Below are positions 7,661 through 14,285 of a DNA stretch of 15,304 nucleotides, one piece after another; position 1 is the stretch's first letter; each line of letters starts with the position of its first letter. Both the position numbers and the translations under genes were made by a program. The notes under the pieces were generated by a model that saw only the letters and a list, made by a program, of their open reading frames with translations, did no database searches and was not told the DNA's origin. Source of the DNA: VBAS01 sp964508655 (lineage in GTDB: Bacteria > Bacteroidota > Bacteroidia > Chitinophagales > Chitinophagaceae); contig CAZDUO010000088.1 of assembly GCA_964508655.1 (NCBI GenBank), positions 1 through 15,304 on the forward strand. Reading direction: 5' to 3'.

Positions 7661-7975
7661 ATGAAACGCTGGATTCAAATACTTATGAATTGGTACTGGC
7701 AGTTCAGGATCAGCAGGCAGATGCGGTTCCTCGGGGCGCTGGCAAAAAAGAGTATCGGCTTCAGAACCAAAGTGCTGGAAATAGTGAGAGAACAACGCCT
7801 GGTAAATGATTATGTGCTGCTGTGCATCCGCACCCGGCTCAGGGTGAACGGTAAAATCGTTTGCCGCAAGGTGCATACGCTGGTGAAAGGCGAGAACCTG
7901 GTTCATGCCGGCGAAAGAGTGCTGGTTCGTTATCAGCCAAAACATGCCGGTATGGTGCTGCTGATGCAGGCTTAA
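7661..7975 (+). CDS. Small hypothetical protein, paralogue of the 8587-8904 product
   Basis: A 104-residue protein that I cannot assign to a named family. The first ~35 residues are basic and aromatic (MKRWIQILMNWYWQFRISRQ), with no clear signal peptide or full membrane span; membrane-surface binding is possible. Residues ~37-102 form a beta-type domain: KVLEIVREQ, DYVLLCIRTRLRVNGKI, RKVHTLVKG, HAGERVLVRYQP. This part aligns without gaps over 66 residues to the product at 8587-8904, with 17 identities including the NG, TL, AG and R-x-x-P positions. The A-x-V-L ... G-D/E-x-x-x-V-R-Y-x-P pattern resembles DUF3592-like small domains, a weak similarity from memory. The gene has its own upstream regulatory region and a downstream terminator. 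Confidence 0.75.
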   Translation: MKRWIQILMNWYWQFRISRQMRFLGALAKKSIGFRTKVLEIVREQRLVNDYVLLCIRTRLRVNGKIVCRKVHTLVKGENLVHAGERVLVRYQPKHAGMVLLMQA

Positions 7976-8023
7976 AAAAACAGACTCCATTATTATTCTT
8001 CATAGCCCGCTTTCTCATGGCTG

Positions 8024-8056
8024 AAAATGCTCTGCAAACCAGGGCATTTTTATTTT
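8024..8056 (+). terminator. Rho-independent terminator after the first small gene
   Basis: An 11-bp stem (AAAATGCTCTG with CAGGGCATTTT, one G-U pair) closes a CAAAC loop and runs into TATTTT. It lies 48 bp after the stop at 7975, so the first small gene is probably transcribed alone. Confidence 0.8.
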
Positions 8057-8233
8057 CACATAAAAGATAAGCTTTATCAATATGCACCGGGCCCATGCCG
8101 GCACACTTCAATTGCAGTAAACCACCTTTTATTAATTAATTCCGCCCGTTCACGAGGTCATATTTTTTTCCGGCTTGCCTGCCACCGCATATTTGTGTAA
8201 GATTAAAAATTGAAAACAACTCAAACTGAAAAT

Positions 8234-8320
8234 ATGATACTTTTTATGCTGAAACGGGTACTGATAGCAGCGGCGGTTCTTACCACCACCATTGTTATCG
8301 TTTGTAAACTGGGCTATTAA
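8234..8320 (+). CDS. 28-residue single-span membrane peptide
   Basis: A very short gene whose product is a short basic start (MILFMLKR), one hydrophobic span of about 17 residues (VLIAAAVLTTTIVIVCK) and the end LGY. An ATG five codons in would give a 24-residue version. It sits 28 bp before the next small gene, which in turn sits 28 bp before the following one, suggesting a three-gene transcript at 8234-8904. Its A-rich leader (AACTCAAACTGAAAAT) is typical of Bacteroidota start sites. No homologue is recalled. It could be a regulatory small membrane protein. It is too short for coding statistics, so its reality is moderately supported. Confidence 0.5.
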   Translation: MILFMLKRVLIAAAVLTTTIVIVCKLGY

Positions 8321-8348
8321 ATCACACTAATCATAAAAAATTATTTTT

Positions 8349-8558
8349 ATGGAAAAGCAAACAAAAAAGCAGGCGGCCGTAATAGTGTTGCTGACAGGCA
8401 ACTGCACTTCGGCTAACTACAGGCAGGTTCCTTTCGAGGTAAGCTCCTATATATTAAATCGTTTCCGGATGCCGGAGCCGCAGGCGGTGGACACATTTAT
8501 TACCTGGCATGCCGAAGTGTTTATGCAGCATTTACCCTTTGCATACAGGCCAAACTGA
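8349..8558 (+). CDS. Hypothetical protein, 69 residues
   Basis: I do not recognise this 69-residue product. It starts basic (MEKQTKKQAAVIVLLTG), has no long enough hydrophobic span to cross a membrane, and ends with WHAEVFMQHLPFAYRPN. Base composition and residue mix look like normal protein. It lies between the membrane peptide and the second paralogue with 28-bp gaps on both sides. The most likely reading is the middle gene of a small operon ending at the strong terminator at 8938-8966. Confidence 0.6.
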   Translation: MEKQTKKQAAVIVLLTGNCTSANYRQVPFEVSSYILNRFRMPEPQAVDTFITWHAEVFMQHLPFAYRPN

Positions 8559-8586
8559 TACCAAACTGAAATAATTGACCAATAAG

Positions 8587-8904
8587 ATGATATTTTCCCT
8601 GAAAAACTTATTCCGTATTAACAGCAAAGGCGACCGCCGCTTTGTGCAGGAGCAGCTCCAGTTGCAGCGGTATTTGCTGCGCACAGGTGTGCAGGCATCT
8701 GCTGAAGTGCTGGATGTGTTTGAAAGCACTGAACCGTCCCGGGGTTATGTGCAGGTAAGGCTTTGGGTGCTGGTGCGGTTGAATGGGGTCATCACTTATC
8801 GCCACATCCAGACACTTATGAATAAAAAAAATATTCCCGCTGCCGGCGACACAATCCACATCCGCTTCTGTCCCGATGATGTAAAAAAAGTAATGGTCGT
8901 TTAA
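8587..8904 (+). CDS. Small hypothetical protein, paralogue of the 7661-7975 product
   Basis: A 105-residue protein of unknown function. The ATG at 8587 is preferred to an in-frame TTG at 8575, since it directly starts MIFSLKNLFRINSKGDRRF, a basic amphipathic segment comparable to that of the paralogue. Residues ~35-105 repeat the shared domain: GVQASAEVLDVFEST, GYVQVRLWVLVRLNGVITYR, HIQTLMNKKN, PAAGDTIHIRFCPDD, VMVV. The last 66 residues align gap-free with the 7661-7975 product (17 identities, many conservative changes). A GD-x-I-x-I-R-F-x-P core like that of DUF3592-type domains is a weak similarity only. The gene ends 33 bp before a strong terminator. Confidence 0.75.
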   Translation: MIFSLKNLFRINSKGDRRFVQEQLQLQRYLLRTGVQASAEVLDVFESTEPSRGYVQVRLWVLVRLNGVITYRHIQTLMNKKNIPAAGDTIHIRFCPDDVKKVMVV

Positions 8905-8937
8905 TTTGCCTGTTTTTTGTGTGTGGTTTTCACGGCG

Positions 8938-8966
8938 CCCGCCCTGTAAAAGGGGCGGGTTTTTTT
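8938..8966 (+). terminator. Strong Rho-independent terminator of the small-gene operon
   Basis: CCCGCCC (8938-8944) pairs with GGGCGGG (8953-8959) across an 8-nt loop and is followed by seven T. It isolates the small genes from the globin promoter that starts a few bases later. Confidence 0.92.
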
Positions 8967-8972
8967 CAGGCT

Positions 8973-9002
8973 ACGCTTCATTTGAAAAAATCCACGGTTC
9001 GT
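8973..9002 (+). promoter_or_regulatory. Candidate LytTR-type direct-repeat operator upstream of the globin
   Basis: ACGCTTCAT (8973-8981) and ACGGTTCGT (8994-9002) agree at seven of nine bases with a period of exactly 21 bp. They match 7/9 and 8/9 of the LytTR-family consensus WMMGTTNRK recalled from the literature. They end 65 bp before the globin ATG. A weak TCAATTTT element at 9035-9042 lies at the distance seen in the other two promoters. Confidence 0.55.
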
Positions 9003-9067
9003 TCGATTTCGTTTCAAACGTTCCGCAGGAAATATCAATTTTATAAAAAGCAAAACCGGGAAATACA

Positions 9068-9490
9068 ATGACATCAGCTCAGGTTACACTGGTTAAAAAA
9101 ACCTGGAAAGTGTTCCGCAGCCTGGATCATGCCCTGGTGGGAGACACTTTTTACAGCAAGCTTTTTACCGATAACCCATCCCTGCGGCGCATGTTTCCAA
9201 AAAACATGGAGGCTCAGTACCGCAAACTGATTGACATGCTCAGCATCATCGTGGCCCGCCTGGAAAAACTGGATGAACTTTCTGAAGAAATAGCAGCCAT
9301 GGCCCGGCGTCATGTGAGCTATGGAGTCCGACCGGGTCATTACAAACTTGTAGGCAAGGCTTTACTTTGGACACTTGAAAAAGGACTGGGCAGCGAATGG
9401 ACACGGGAAGTAAATAATGCATGGACAGCCTGTTATAATACCATTGCAGAAACGATGATTGCCGCTGCAGCCGGGAAGCCGGTTTCTTAA
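9068..9490 (+). CDS. Single-domain bacterial globin
   Basis: A 140-residue haem protein corresponding to the globin module of flavohaemoglobins, with no FAD or NAD-binding reductase domain after it. The proximal (F8) His is H82 in ARRHVSYGVRPGHYKLVG, a stretch typical of the Vitreoscilla haemoglobin/Hmp group. Tyr B10 is Y29 in TFYSKLFTDNP. CD1 Phe is F43 in RRMFP, and Q50 is the likely distal E7 residue. Tyr B10 with Gln E7 usually gives tight oxygen or NO ligation. The role could be oxygen delivery, NO dioxygenation with a separate reductase, or sensing. It is a monocistronic gene between a terminator and the kinase promoter, and it shares repeat elements with that promoter, so it is probably controlled by the neighbouring two-component system (inference). 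Confidence 0.93.
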   Translation: MTSAQVTLVKKTWKVFRSLDHALVGDTFYSKLFTDNPSLRRMFPKNMEAQYRKLIDMLSIIVARLEKLDELSEEIAAMARRHVSYGVRPGHYKLVGKALLWTLEKGLGSEWTREVNNAWTACYNTIAETMIAAAAGKPVS

Positions 9491-9551
9491 ATTCAATTTT
9501 CATATTCAAACTAAGCAGCAGGAGAATTACCTGGCGCCATCAAACGCTATT

Positions 9552-9602
9552 ACGGTTCATTTTCATTTTACCCCGCTTCATTCCAAAACAAACCCGCTTC
9601 AT
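9552..9602 (+). promoter_or_regulatory. Candidate LytTR-type operator: three direct repeats at 21-bp period
   Basis: ACGGTTCAT (9552-9560), CCGCTTCAT (9573-9581) and CCGCTTCAT (9594-9602) are spaced 21 bp apart exactly. The last two share the 11-mer CCCGCTTCATT. The first matches the WMMGTTNRK LytTR consensus at eight of nine positions. A TTACTTTG element (9634-9641) starts 32 bp after the array; if used as a -7 box the mRNA would begin almost at the ATG, which is a weak point. The array ends 45 bp before the kinase start, so autoregulation is likely. Confidence 0.6.
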
Positions 9603-9647
9603 TACTTCCATTTTATACATTGGGGTTTTGTTTTTACTTTGGAGTAA

Positions 9648-12600
9648 ATGTTTTTCCGCTTTTACATTCTTTTTTTTCCAGCTTGTCTTTCCATTGCGGC
9701 AAATAGCCAGCAAAGCCCGTTTATCTTTTATCATTTAACCGAGAAAGACGGGCTGAGCAATAATGCTGTCAACTGTTTTTTAAAAGACAGCCGCGGCATA
9801 TTGTGGGTCGCCACATTTGACGGGCTAAACCGTTTTGACGGTTCTCATTTTTTTTCTTATAAAAAAACAAAAGATTCCAACAGCATCATCAATAACACGG
9901 TTCATGATCTTTGCGAAGACCGGCAGGGCAATATCTGGGGTGCCACAGATAATGGAATCTTCAGGTTTAACCCGGAAAAAAACAGCTTTAGCAGCTACCT
10001 GCCGCCCAACAGCAAGGTTTCACCGGCCACTATTAATATTGCTCCGGCCGTATACAATATTCTTTGCGACAAAAATGGAACTATATGGGCCACCGGGTTA
10101 TGGACCATATTAAAATTTAACCCGGTAAAAAATGTTTTTGAGGAAATAGGACCCCTTACGCTGCAAAGCGATTCGCTGAATCATTATGCGGTGCGCAAAA
10201 ACGGGTTGGTGGAAGATCCTTCAGGAAACGGGCTTTGGATGGCCACCCGTTTCAAAGGCATGCATTATTATGATATTAAAACGGGGCAGTTTCTCAGTTT
10301 TAAAAATCAAAAAACGGCAATATTCAAAGAAAGAGCCGTTTCGGCATTGACCATTTCAGCAACCGGCCGTTGCTGGTTTTACGATAATACCCTTCAACAA
10401 ATAGTAAACTTTGACCCTGTATCGAAAAGTGAAATACTGAAAATAGACATGAAAGGAAGTATCAGTTCTTCCATTTGCGCTTCGCTTTTTGAAGATTCGG
10501 AAAACCGCCTCTGGTATGGCAACTGGAATAACGAAATAGCCGTAGTGGAATATAAAAATAGCATCTCCATTACAAGAATAAAGAATGATAAAAGCGATCC
10601 CTTGTCCATTGCTGGCAATTTTTTGTGGAATGTAATGGAGGATGAAGACGGCACCTTGTGGCTGGGAACCATAGGGGGCATTTCAAAATGCAATACTTCA
10701 AAGTCCATTTACAGGGTACGCCGGTTTGAAGAAAAATTTCCTTTTTTGAAAGGAAATTCCATACGATTGATAGTAGAAGACACCGCCGATAAAAGCTGGT
10801 GGCTGGTTACAAGTGATAAATTGTATGTAATTCATTTTTTCCCGGCTACAGAAAGATATTTTGTTTACGATTTACAAAAAGCTGAAAAAAATATCCACGG
10901 CAAATTACCGGGTCCTGTACATACTATCCGGTTTATAATGGGAAAGGCGGTATTGTGCACGCATACAGGCGCCTGGCAAATTGATACGGCAAGCCAACGG
11001 GTACAGCCTTTTTATATTGCTGCCGCAGTTGACCCGTCGCTTGTCATCAGTGATATTATAGAAAAAAACGGGGTATATTATATCAATGATGAAAGGCAAT
11101 TATTGAAATATGTAAGCAGGGAAAATAAAGCCTATCGCATAAAGCATACGGTTGACCGGTTGCCTGATGGACAAAAACCGGGTATTAAGTTTATGACTTT
11201 TACACCGGATAACCGGCTTTGGGGAATAAGCAACTTTGGCTGGCTGGTTTACCTGGATGACAAAGAAGAACTGGTTCCTTTTTATTATGTAAAGAATGAA
11301 AATGAAGAATTGTTCGGGTACATCAACTCCGTGTATATGGACAAAGATGGAAAGTTATGGATGACAAGTATAGGAGTGGGGTTATATTGTTTTACTCCGG
11401 CAACCCGGTCAGTAAAATACTGGACTGAAAGCGATGGACTCGTTATAAATCATCTGCAGACTGTGGTAGCCGACAACAACAGCCATATATGGTGCGCTGC
11501 CAATAATAAGTTTTCAGTGTTTACACCTTCAACGGGCAGCTTTTATAATTTTTCGTTGCCCCTGGGCGAAAACCAGAGTTTTAATAACGGTATGACCCTT
11601 CTTTCCAACGGCAACATTGTGGTTACCATACAAAATAGTATTCTTGAATTTTTTCCAGAGCGGCTAACGCTGAAACCACATATAAAACAGCCATTGATTG
11701 GCACTGTGAATATAGCCGGTAAAGAAAGATTCATCGGCGATGAAAATTCAATTCGCCTGAATCCCGATGAAAAATTTCTTTCGCTGAAATTCGGGTTGCT
11801 GACAGATAAAGAGACCTTTCCCTATTCCTTTGAATACATGTTGAAAGGTATTGACGAAACCTGGGTGCCTGCGGGGGCAGATAACCAGGCTGTGTACAAC
11901 AAACTCCCTTCGGGCAATTACACTTTCCGCTTGAAAGCAAAAGCCCGGAACGGCGCATGGGAAACACCGGAAACAACACTGATGATTCATATCAAAACAC
12001 CTTTCTTCAGGTCTGCCTGGTTTTATGGCGCCATGGTATTGCTCACCGGCCTGCTGCTGTTTCTTTTTTACCGGTTTCGCATAGCCAAACAAAAACAGCT
12101 GCACGAACTGGAAAGCAAGGCACAACTGCTGGAAAAAGAAAAAGCCCTGGTGATGTATGAAAGCCTGAAGCAACAGCTCAACCCGCATTTTCTTTTTAAT
12201 TCTCTCACATCGCTCAGTAGCCTGATACGTATGGACCGGCAATTGGCCGGCGAATTTCTCGACAAAATGAGCAAAGTGTACCGCTATATTTTAAAAAACA
12301 GGGATACCGAAACCGTGCCGCTGGGCGAAGAGCTGAAAGCCGTGCAGCTGTTTATTGACCTGCAAAAAACCCGTTTTGAAGATGCGCTGGTTGTAAATAT
12401 GAATATTGATGATGAACACTATCACCGCAAGATTGTGCCGGTGACGCTGCAAAACCTGGTGGAGAATGCCATCAAGCACAATGTGGCCGACAACAGCGCA
12501 CCGCTGCAGATTGATTTGTTTGTAAAAGATGATTATCTGCTGGTGCAAAACAACCTGCAAAAGAAAAATTTTGTGGAAACCAGCAACAAACAGGGACTGG

Positions 12601-12695
12601 CCAATATGGAATCGCTTTATCATTACCTGAGCGACCGGCCTATGCTGATAAAGGAGGATGAAAATAATTTTACGGTTAAAATTCCTTTGTTGTAA
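9648..12695 (+). CDS. LytS-type sensor histidine kinase with periplasmic Reg_prop/Y_Y_Y sensor
   Basis: A 1015-residue inner-membrane kinase. A signal peptide (1-~20, ending AANSQ) is followed by about a dozen propeller repeats of the form D-x-x-G-x-[LI]-W-[VLMG] (e.g. DSRGILWVATFDGLNRFDG, DEDGTLWLGTIGGISKCN) up to ~residue 690. These are Reg_prop blades, usually two seven-bladed propellers. A Y_Y_Y domain (~705-780, GIDETWVPAGA ... LPSGNYTFRLKAKARNG), one membrane span (~790-808) and a short coiled linker come next. The His_kinase (LytS) box has H847 in QQLNPHFLFNSL, and the HATPase N-box has N940 in NLVENAIKHN. The ATG follows GGAG (9641-9644). There is no fused receiver or AraC domain, unlike hybrid HTCS regulators of polysaccharide loci. 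It phosphorylates the LytTR regulator encoded 40 bp downstream. The ligand is unknown. Confidence 0.95.
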   Translation: MFFRFYILFFPACLSIAANSQQSPFIFYHLTEKDGLSNNAVNCFLKDSRGILWVATFDGLNRFDGSHFFSYKKTKDSNSIINNTVHDLCEDRQGNIWGATDNGIFRFNPEKNSFSSYLPPNSKVSPATINIAPAVYNILCDKNGTIWATGLWTILKFNPVKNVFEEIGPLTLQSDSLNHYAVRKNGLVEDPSGNGLWMATRFKGMHYYDIKTGQFLSFKNQKTAIFKERAVSALTISATGRCWFYDNTLQQIVNFDPVSKSEILKIDMKGSISSSICASLFEDSENRLWYGNWNNEIAVVEYKNSISITRIKNDKSDPLSIAGNFLWNVMEDEDGTLWLGTIGGISKCNTSKSIYRVRRFEEKFPFLKGNSIRLIVEDTADKSWWLVTSDKLYVIHFFPATERYFVYDLQKAEKNIHGKLPGPVHTIRFIMGKAVLCTHTGAWQIDTASQRVQPFYIAAAVDPSLVISDIIEKNGVYYINDERQLLKYVSRENKAYRIKHTVDRLPDGQKPGIKFMTFTPDNRLWGISNFGWLVYLDDKEELVPFYYVKNENEELFGYINSVYMDKDGKLWMTSIGVGLYCFTPATRSVKYWTESDGLVINHLQTVVADNNSHIWCAANNKFSVFTPSTGSFYNFSLPLGENQSFNNGMTLLSNGNIVVTIQNSILEFFPERLTLKPHIKQPLIGTVNIAGKERFIGDENSIRLNPDEKFLSLKFGLLTDKETFPYSFEYMLKGIDETWVPAGADNQAVYNKLPSGNYTFRLKAKARNGAWETPETTLMIHIKTPFFRSAWFYGAMVLLTGLLLFLFYRFRIAKQKQLHELESKAQLLEKEKALVMYESLKQQLNPHFLFNSLTSLSSLIRMDRQLAGEFLDKMSKVYRYILKNRDTETVPLGEELKAVQLFIDLQKTRFEDALVVNMNIDDEHYHRKIVPVTLQNLVENAIKHNVADNSAPLQIDLFVKDDYLLVQNNLQKKNFVETSNKQGLANMESLYHYLSDRPMLIKEDENNFTVKIPLL

Positions 12696-12735
12696 AATGG
12701 AAGCGACGATTGTTTAACACTTAAAAAATTCCGAC

Positions 12736-13506
12736 ATGAAAGCAGTCATCATCGAAGACGAAAGCCTGATTGCAAAAGAGCTGCAGCACAAGATTGCTGA
12801 TGTGGCGCCGGATATTAAAATTGAGGAAGTGCTGCCGAGTGTGAAAACTGCCCGGCGCTGGTTTATGGAGCATGCCGAGCCCGACCTGGTGTTTGCCGAC
12901 ATCCAGCTCAGCGACGGGGTGAGCTTTGAAATCTTTGAACGCTACGAACTGAAATGCCCGGTAATTTTTACCACGGCTTATGATGAGTATGCCATCAAAG
13001 CATTTAAAGTAAATGGTGTGGACTATTTGCTGAAGCCGGTTGATAACGAGGATTTGAAAAAAGCCATCGACAAGGGCCGGGCCATTGTGGAAAGCCGTAC
13101 CCAATACCCGAAAGATATGCAGCAGCTGCTGCAGATGATGACCAACCCCGGCCACGGGGCGCCTTCGTACAAAGAAAAGTTTGTGGTAAAATTCCGCAAC
13201 CAGTGGTTGCCGGTGATGACAAAAGACATTGCCTGTTTTTACCGGGATAATCTGAATTACATTCTCACCTTCGGCGGCGATAAGCATATTCTCGATTTCA
13301 CCACGCTGGATGAAGTAGAGGAGTTGCTTGACCCGAAAACTTTTTATCGGGCCAACCGGCAAAGCATTGTGCACATTGACGCCATACAAAGCGTGAAGCC
13401 GCAGGAAAACCAGAAGCTGGTGCTCACATTGAAACCGCCGCTGAAAATGGAACAGGACGTAAGCCGGGAAAAAGCGCCGGCGTTTAAAAAGTGGTTCGAC
13501 AGGTAG
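12736..13506 (+). CDS. LytTR-family response regulator
   Basis: A 256-residue DNA-binding response regulator, partner of the kinase just upstream. The receiver domain spans ~1-120, with the acidic pair E7/D8 (IIEDES), phospho-acceptor D55 in VFADIQLSDG, switch Thr79/80 in IFTTAYDEYA, and K100 in YLLKP. A linker (~120-148, Gln/Met-rich) precedes the LytTR domain (~150-250). That domain carries KFVVKFRNQWLPVMTKDIAC, YILTFGGDKHIL, YRANRQSIVHIDAIQSV and a C-terminal LKPPLKMEQDVSREKAPAFKKW. LytTR domains bind pairs of ~9-bp direct repeats one or two helical turns apart, which fits the repeats seen upstream of the kinase, globin and first small gene. The gene ends exactly against the stop of the converging nucleotidyltransferase gene. 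Confidence 0.96.
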   Translation: MKAVIIEDESLIAKELQHKIADVAPDIKIEEVLPSVKTARRWFMEHAEPDLVFADIQLSDGVSFEIFERYELKCPVIFTTAYDEYAIKAFKVNGVDYLLKPVDNEDLKKAIDKGRAIVESRTQYPKDMQQLLQMMTNPGHGAPSYKEKFVVKFRNQWLPVMTKDIACFYRDNLNYILTFGGDKHILDFTTLDEVEELLDPKTFYRANRQSIVHIDAIQSVKPQENQKLVLTLKPPLKMEQDVSREKAPAFKKWFDR

Positions 13507-14001
13507 CTACCCGTTTTCTTTGTCACCGGTTGGTTTGTTTCTGAGTTCCTCCAGCCTGGCAATATCCCAGTGATCTTTGGGACGGGCGGAGCGGAGTTTC
13601 ATATCTTTTAATAAATCATAGGGAACTATTTGCATAAAAATTCCTGGCAACACTTCAAATTCTGCTTTGTTTTTTTCAGCTTCATCAAATGAAAAATTTT
13701 TATGTACAATCGTTAACACATCCATCCTGCTGTTACTTCCGCCAATTGTACCCATAAAATAATTAGAAAAATCCTCTTCATACAGAGGGTGCACTTCATT
13801 TTCATTATAACCCATACAAAGCAGCGTATTGATAAAGCTGATTTTATTTTCATTGGTTGGAGCCAGCCACACATCAAGGTCGTCAGTATTCCGGTTGTAT
13901 CCGTAGTAATTGACGGCATAGCCGCCGATAAGCAGATAACGTAATCCTGTTTGCCGGGCACATTTCAGGAACAGCAGAAATTCTTCATTCAGTACGTCCA
14001 T
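13507..14001 (-). CDS. Nucleotidyltransferase-fold protein (MNT/AbiEii/DUF6036-like)
   Basis: A 164-residue protein with the pol-beta nucleotidyltransferase signature. GG at 26-27 lies in YLLIGGYAVNYYGYNRNT, the metal-binding pair is D41-x-D43 in DDLDVWL, and a third acidic residue is D94 in SRMDVLT. The tail carries DMKLRSARPKDHWDIARLEEL (~133-153), which is typical of this minimal nucleotidyltransferase type. All three carboxylates are present, so it is probably catalytic. Such proteins often occur in two-gene toxin-antitoxin or abortive-infection modules, where they transfer nucleotides to a partner or to tRNA. Here the start overlaps the end of a 63-codon gene by 17 bp, which fits such a pair. 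The function is inferred from family and arrangement only. Confidence 0.82.
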   Translation of the reverse strand: MDVLNEEFLLFLKCARQTGLRYLLIGGYAVNYYGYNRNTDDLDVWLAPTNENKISFINTLLCMGYNENEVHPLYEEDFSNYFMGTIGGSNSRMDVLTIVHKNFSFDEAEKNKAEFEVLPGIFMQIVPYDLLKDMKLRSARPKDHWDIARLEELRNKPTGDKENG

Positions 14002-14176
14002 TTTTTTGGATAATTATTTTTCGTGCGGTATCAGCGGGTGGATGAAATTTTGCTGAAAGCTGCTGCATTCTGTAAAGATTTCTGAATCTTTCCAGGGGAG
14101 TTGTTTGTCGCAGGAGTTCAAGATGATAACGCTCCTGCTCTTCAAATGATTTGAATATTTTTATTTCCCTTTTCAC
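13985..14176 (-). CDS. Small hypothetical protein, probable partner of the nucleotidyltransferase
   Basis: A 63-residue basic, helix-prone protein (KIFKSFEEQERYHLELLRQT, then LERFRNLYRMQQLSAKFH) with no known family that I can name. The start is GTG at 14176, preceded by AAGGT; no nearby in-frame ATG gives a longer product. Its last 17 bp overlap the nucleotidyltransferase start in another frame, so the two are translationally coupled. From memory, similar short FKSFEEQE-type proteins precede nucleotidyltransferases in other Bacteroidota. An antitoxin or substrate-adapter role is an inference. Confidence 0.7.
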   Translation of the reverse strand: MKREIKIFKSFEEQERYHLELLRQTTPLERFRNLYRMQQLSAKFHPPADTARKIIIQKNGRTE

Positions 14177-14217
14177 ACCTTAAAGGTACTATTCATTTCC
14201 TGCTTTTTCCAACGGGC

Positions 14218-14256
14218 AAAAAAAACTTTGGCAAAGCGCTACGCTTTGCCAAAGTT
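14218..14256 (-). terminator. Rho-independent terminator after the S74 remnant
   Basis: A perfect 15-bp stem (14224-14238 with 14242-14256, AACTTTGGCAAAGCG and its complement) closes a 3-nt loop. Read on the minus strand it is followed by six T. The orientation and a 29-bp distance from the stop at 14286 fit the S74 fragment. Confidence 0.85.
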
Positions 14257-14285
14257 GCTATCAATTTTTTACCGAAAAAAATCCC

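Noticed and set aside
7661..7990. Overlapping minus-strand reading frame (7628-7990)
   Set aside because: The plus-strand frame has a paralogue at 8587-8904; the antisense frame has none.
8057..8233. Promoter search upstream of the 28-residue peptide
   Set aside because: CATATTTG at 8188-8195 is one base off a -7 box but has no -33 element or repeat pair, so it is not listed as a feature.
11748..12242. 164-codon minus-strand reading frame inside the kinase gene
   Set aside because: The kinase Y_Y_Y, membrane and LytS box motifs occupy this DNA on the other strand; the antisense product shows no domain.
12721..13389. 222-codon minus-strand reading frame inside the LytTR gene
   Set aside because: It is a long antisense frame allowed by codon bias; the receiver and LytTR motifs prove the plus-strand gene.
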